Of a DNA stretch of 64,000 nt, positions 63,301 through 64,000 are shown piece after piece. Position numbers and translations under genes: made by a program. The stretch is from Flavobacterium sp. MC2016-06 (lineage in GTDB: Bacteria > Bacteroidota > Bacteroidia > Flavobacteriales > Flavobacteriaceae). Position 1 is the stretch's first letter. Each line of letters starts with the position of its first letter. Location of the stretch: the NCBI RefSeq assembly GCF_009711165.2, contig NZ_WMID02000021.1:38533-102532 (forward strand). The letters run 5' to 3'. Below the pieces are notes generated by a model, which saw only the letters and a list, made by a program, of their open reading frames with translations, had not been told where the DNA came from and searched no databases.

Positions 63301-63440
63301 TCGAATTGCCTTTGGATTTAACTGCAGCGCAAATCGAAGAAATCATTATGAAAGATGAAAGAACGCAAAAGCAATTAGACGGAAGAACTCCGAATAAAGT
63401 GATTATCGTTCCTGGAAAAATTATCAATTTGGTTGGTTAA
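60318..63440 (+). CDS. leuS: Leucyl-tRNA synthetase with an enlarged leucine-specific region
   Basis: Charges tRNA-Leu in the cytosol. The 1040 residues show the HIGH-type motif (FPYPSGAGLHVGHPLGY), the editing-domain threonine-rich block (TTRPDTIFGVTFM), and the KMSKS motif (VEKMSKSKYNVV). Between NQGM and KMSKS there are 158 residues; in E. coli LeuRS this interval is about 50. Roughly 100 extra residues begin after AFVYR (about 62320-62600) and end at SPIHVDV. This is where the leucine-specific domain sits. The frame is intact, so it is an insertion and not a broken gene. Other parts have normal length and motifs. Confidence 0.96.
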   Translation: MKYNPNEIEAKWQKYWADNKTFAAENNSEKPKHYVLDMFPYPSGAGLHVGHPLGYIASDVYSRFKRHQGFNVLHPMGYDSFGLPAEQYAIQTGQRPEDTTRVNIDGGVDKEGKQIAGYRKQLDKIGFSFDWDREVRTSNPDYYKHTQWIFIQLFNSWYNKNSDKAEDISTLISVFEKDGNAAVNAVSDDNIAPFSSSEWNSYSEDQKEKILLQYRLTYLAETEVNWCPGLGTVLANDEIVNGVSERGGYPVIRKKMTQWSMRISAYAERLLQGLNDIDWSESIKESQRNWIGKSVGALVKFQVSGFKFEDEAAYIEVFTTRPDTIFGVTFMTLAPEHDLVAKITTPEQKATVEAYIEKTAKRSERERMADVKTISGVFTGAYAEHPFTKEAIPVWIGDYVLAGYGTGAVMAVPCGDERDYAFANFFKGQNGMPEIKNIFDKDISEAAYGAKDGFKLVDSDFVNGLGYKDGTQKVIGELEKIGQGTGKTNYRLRDAVFSRQRYWGEPFPVYYVNGLPKMIDAKHLPIILPEVEKYLPTEDGLPPLGNAAVWAWDTNNNKVVNTDLVDHAAIFPLELNTMPGWAGSSWYWMRYMDAHNETEFASKEALAYWESVDLYIGGSEHATGHLLYSRFWNKFLKDKGFAPTEEPFKKLINQGMILGTSAFVYRLGVNFVVNYSITEESENLIKRNNLAAGLKGSQEIRLSTRFFFSKGKMEEYKFSNFNNLPENVRKFLIDFMQQNAPKSPEGSLEILKYNTDVNILDIFFSPIHVDVTLVSSSDELDLEKYDKISTRSINDGAEYVKENDGRFIVGREVEKMSKSKYNVVTPDDICNEYGADTLRLYEMFLGPLEQAKPWNTAGISGVFGFLKKLCRLYFDDNGLIITNDEPTKDNLKSLHKTIKKVAEDIESFSFNTSVSQFMICVNELSAQNCHSRAILEPLAIVISPYAPHIAEELWSLLGHTTSISRVDFPIFEPKYLVESSKEYPVSFNGKMRFTIELPLDLTAAQIEEIIMKDERTQKQLDGRTPNKVIIVPGKIINLVG

Positions 63441-64000
63441 CAACTCAATAAATTCCAATTTTTTTAAATTCCAAATTCCAATTCTGTTGGGATTTGGAAT
63501 TTTTTTTTTGCCACGAATTACACGAATTTTCACAAATCAGTTCGTGAATTTTTGCATGAAAAAACAGGAATATACTGTTATCCGTAAAGGCGCACTGCAG
63601 TGCGTCTCCATATCAAATATTTAAATTTCAAATTCAAATTCTGTTGGGATTTGGATTTTTTTTGCCACTCCCGATAGCTATCGGGATAAAGGATTAATCA
63701 TTTGAATCTGTGAAATCTGTGGCAATAAGTTTGTTTTTTTGCCACGAATTACACGAATTTTCACAAATCAGATCGTGAATTTTGGTAAAAAAAATAAACA
63801 CACTTTTGTCCGTAAAGGCGTACTGCAGTGCGTCTCCATGTCAAATATTTAAATTCCAAATTTCAATTCTGTTGGGGTTTGGAATTTTTTTTTGCCACTC
63901 CCGATAGCTATCGGAATAAAAGATTAATCATTTGAATCTGTGAAATCTGTGGCAATAAGTTTGTTTTTTTGCCACGAATTACACGAATTTTCACAAATCA
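63441..64000. repeat. Tandem array of about 230-base units
   Basis: Non-coding sequence after leuS. Units start with GCCACGAATTACACGAATTT at 63510, 63741 and 63971 (231 and 230 bases apart), the last cut by the window end. Each full unit contains a CGCACTGCAGTGCG-like palindrome (63591-63604; 63819-63832 with one change), an AAATTCCAA/TTTGGAATTT hairpin, CCCGATAGCTATCGGG (63670-63685; 63900-63915 with one change), and TGTGAAATCTGTGGC. A partial unit lacking the middle block precedes the first (63448-63509). No gene is seen. Confidence 0.85.

Noticed and set aside
63433..63624. 63-codon frame after leuS
   Set aside because: Lies wholly in the repeat array and spans its palindromes; not a gene.
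63510..64000. CRISPR array
   Set aside because: Units are about 230 bases, without short repeats alternating with unique spacers, and no cas genes are present.

Overview
The window looks like the chromosome of a Flavobacterium-type bacterium (Bacteroidota, Flavobacteriaceae). The DNA is AT-rich, promoters match the Bacteroidota pattern TAnnTTTG, and the gene neighbourhoods (DUF177-rpmF-fabH-accB-accC, ftsX-DUF3098-uppP-truB, pyrH-frr) and protein families (DUF5686, TonB-dependent receptor, GdX/SMR, HopJ-like) are typical of the group. There is no rRNA operon, transposase or CRISPR array. One tRNA gene (Ala, GGC anticodon) is present.

Layout. 0-1.7 kb: the end of an NgoFVII-like restriction endonuclease converges on a cytosine-5 DNA methyltransferase. 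2.3-8.3 kb: housekeeping genes (riboflavin synthase, pdxA, DUF177/L32, fabH, accB, accC). 8.6-14.1 kb: five tandem paralogous secreted PepSY-like proteins of 96-98 residues, then a sigma-54-dependent response regulator converging on a hybrid histidine kinase with REC and HPt domains. 14.3-19.3 kb: S9 peptidase, FAD oxidoreductase, mtgA, LpxR-like deacylase. 19.4-23.2 kb: accessory genes (PIN-domain protein, YegP-like protein, XRE regulator, unknown proteins). 23.2-35.8 kb: tRNA-Ala, enoyl-CoA hydratase, queD-like, lpxH, seven-haem cytochrome, alpha/beta hydrolase, MFS transporter, recJ, HopJ-like, rsmI, tdk. 35.9-38.9 kb: rpoN and asnS. 39.2-40.6 kb: three unknown small genes. 40.6-47.8 kb: RND transporter, SMR exporter, LytS/LytTR pair, cation:proton antiporter. 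48.1-56.0 kb: DUF5686 protein, frr, pyrH, thioredoxin-like protein, truB, uppP, DUF3098, ftsX. 56.3-60.1 kb: molybdopterin-binding-fold lipoprotein, TonB-dependent receptor and ModE-like regulator, a probable molybdenum-linked locus. 60.3-63.4 kb: a leucyl-tRNA synthetase with an unusually long segment before its KMSKS motif. 63.5-64.0 kb: a tandem array of about 230-bp units running off the window.

The most interesting systems are (1) the PepSY-like gene array beside the phosphorelay and sigma-54 activator, with rpoN itself in the window; (2) the ModE-like regulator, TonB receptor and Moco-fold lipoprotein, with a palindrome in front of the regulator; (3) the restriction-modification pair; and (4) the enlarged LeuS. 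Intergenic DNA is also dense with several families of dispersed inverted or palindromic repeats, some of which seem to double as transcription terminators.

All functions are inferred from reading the sequence; no database search was run.
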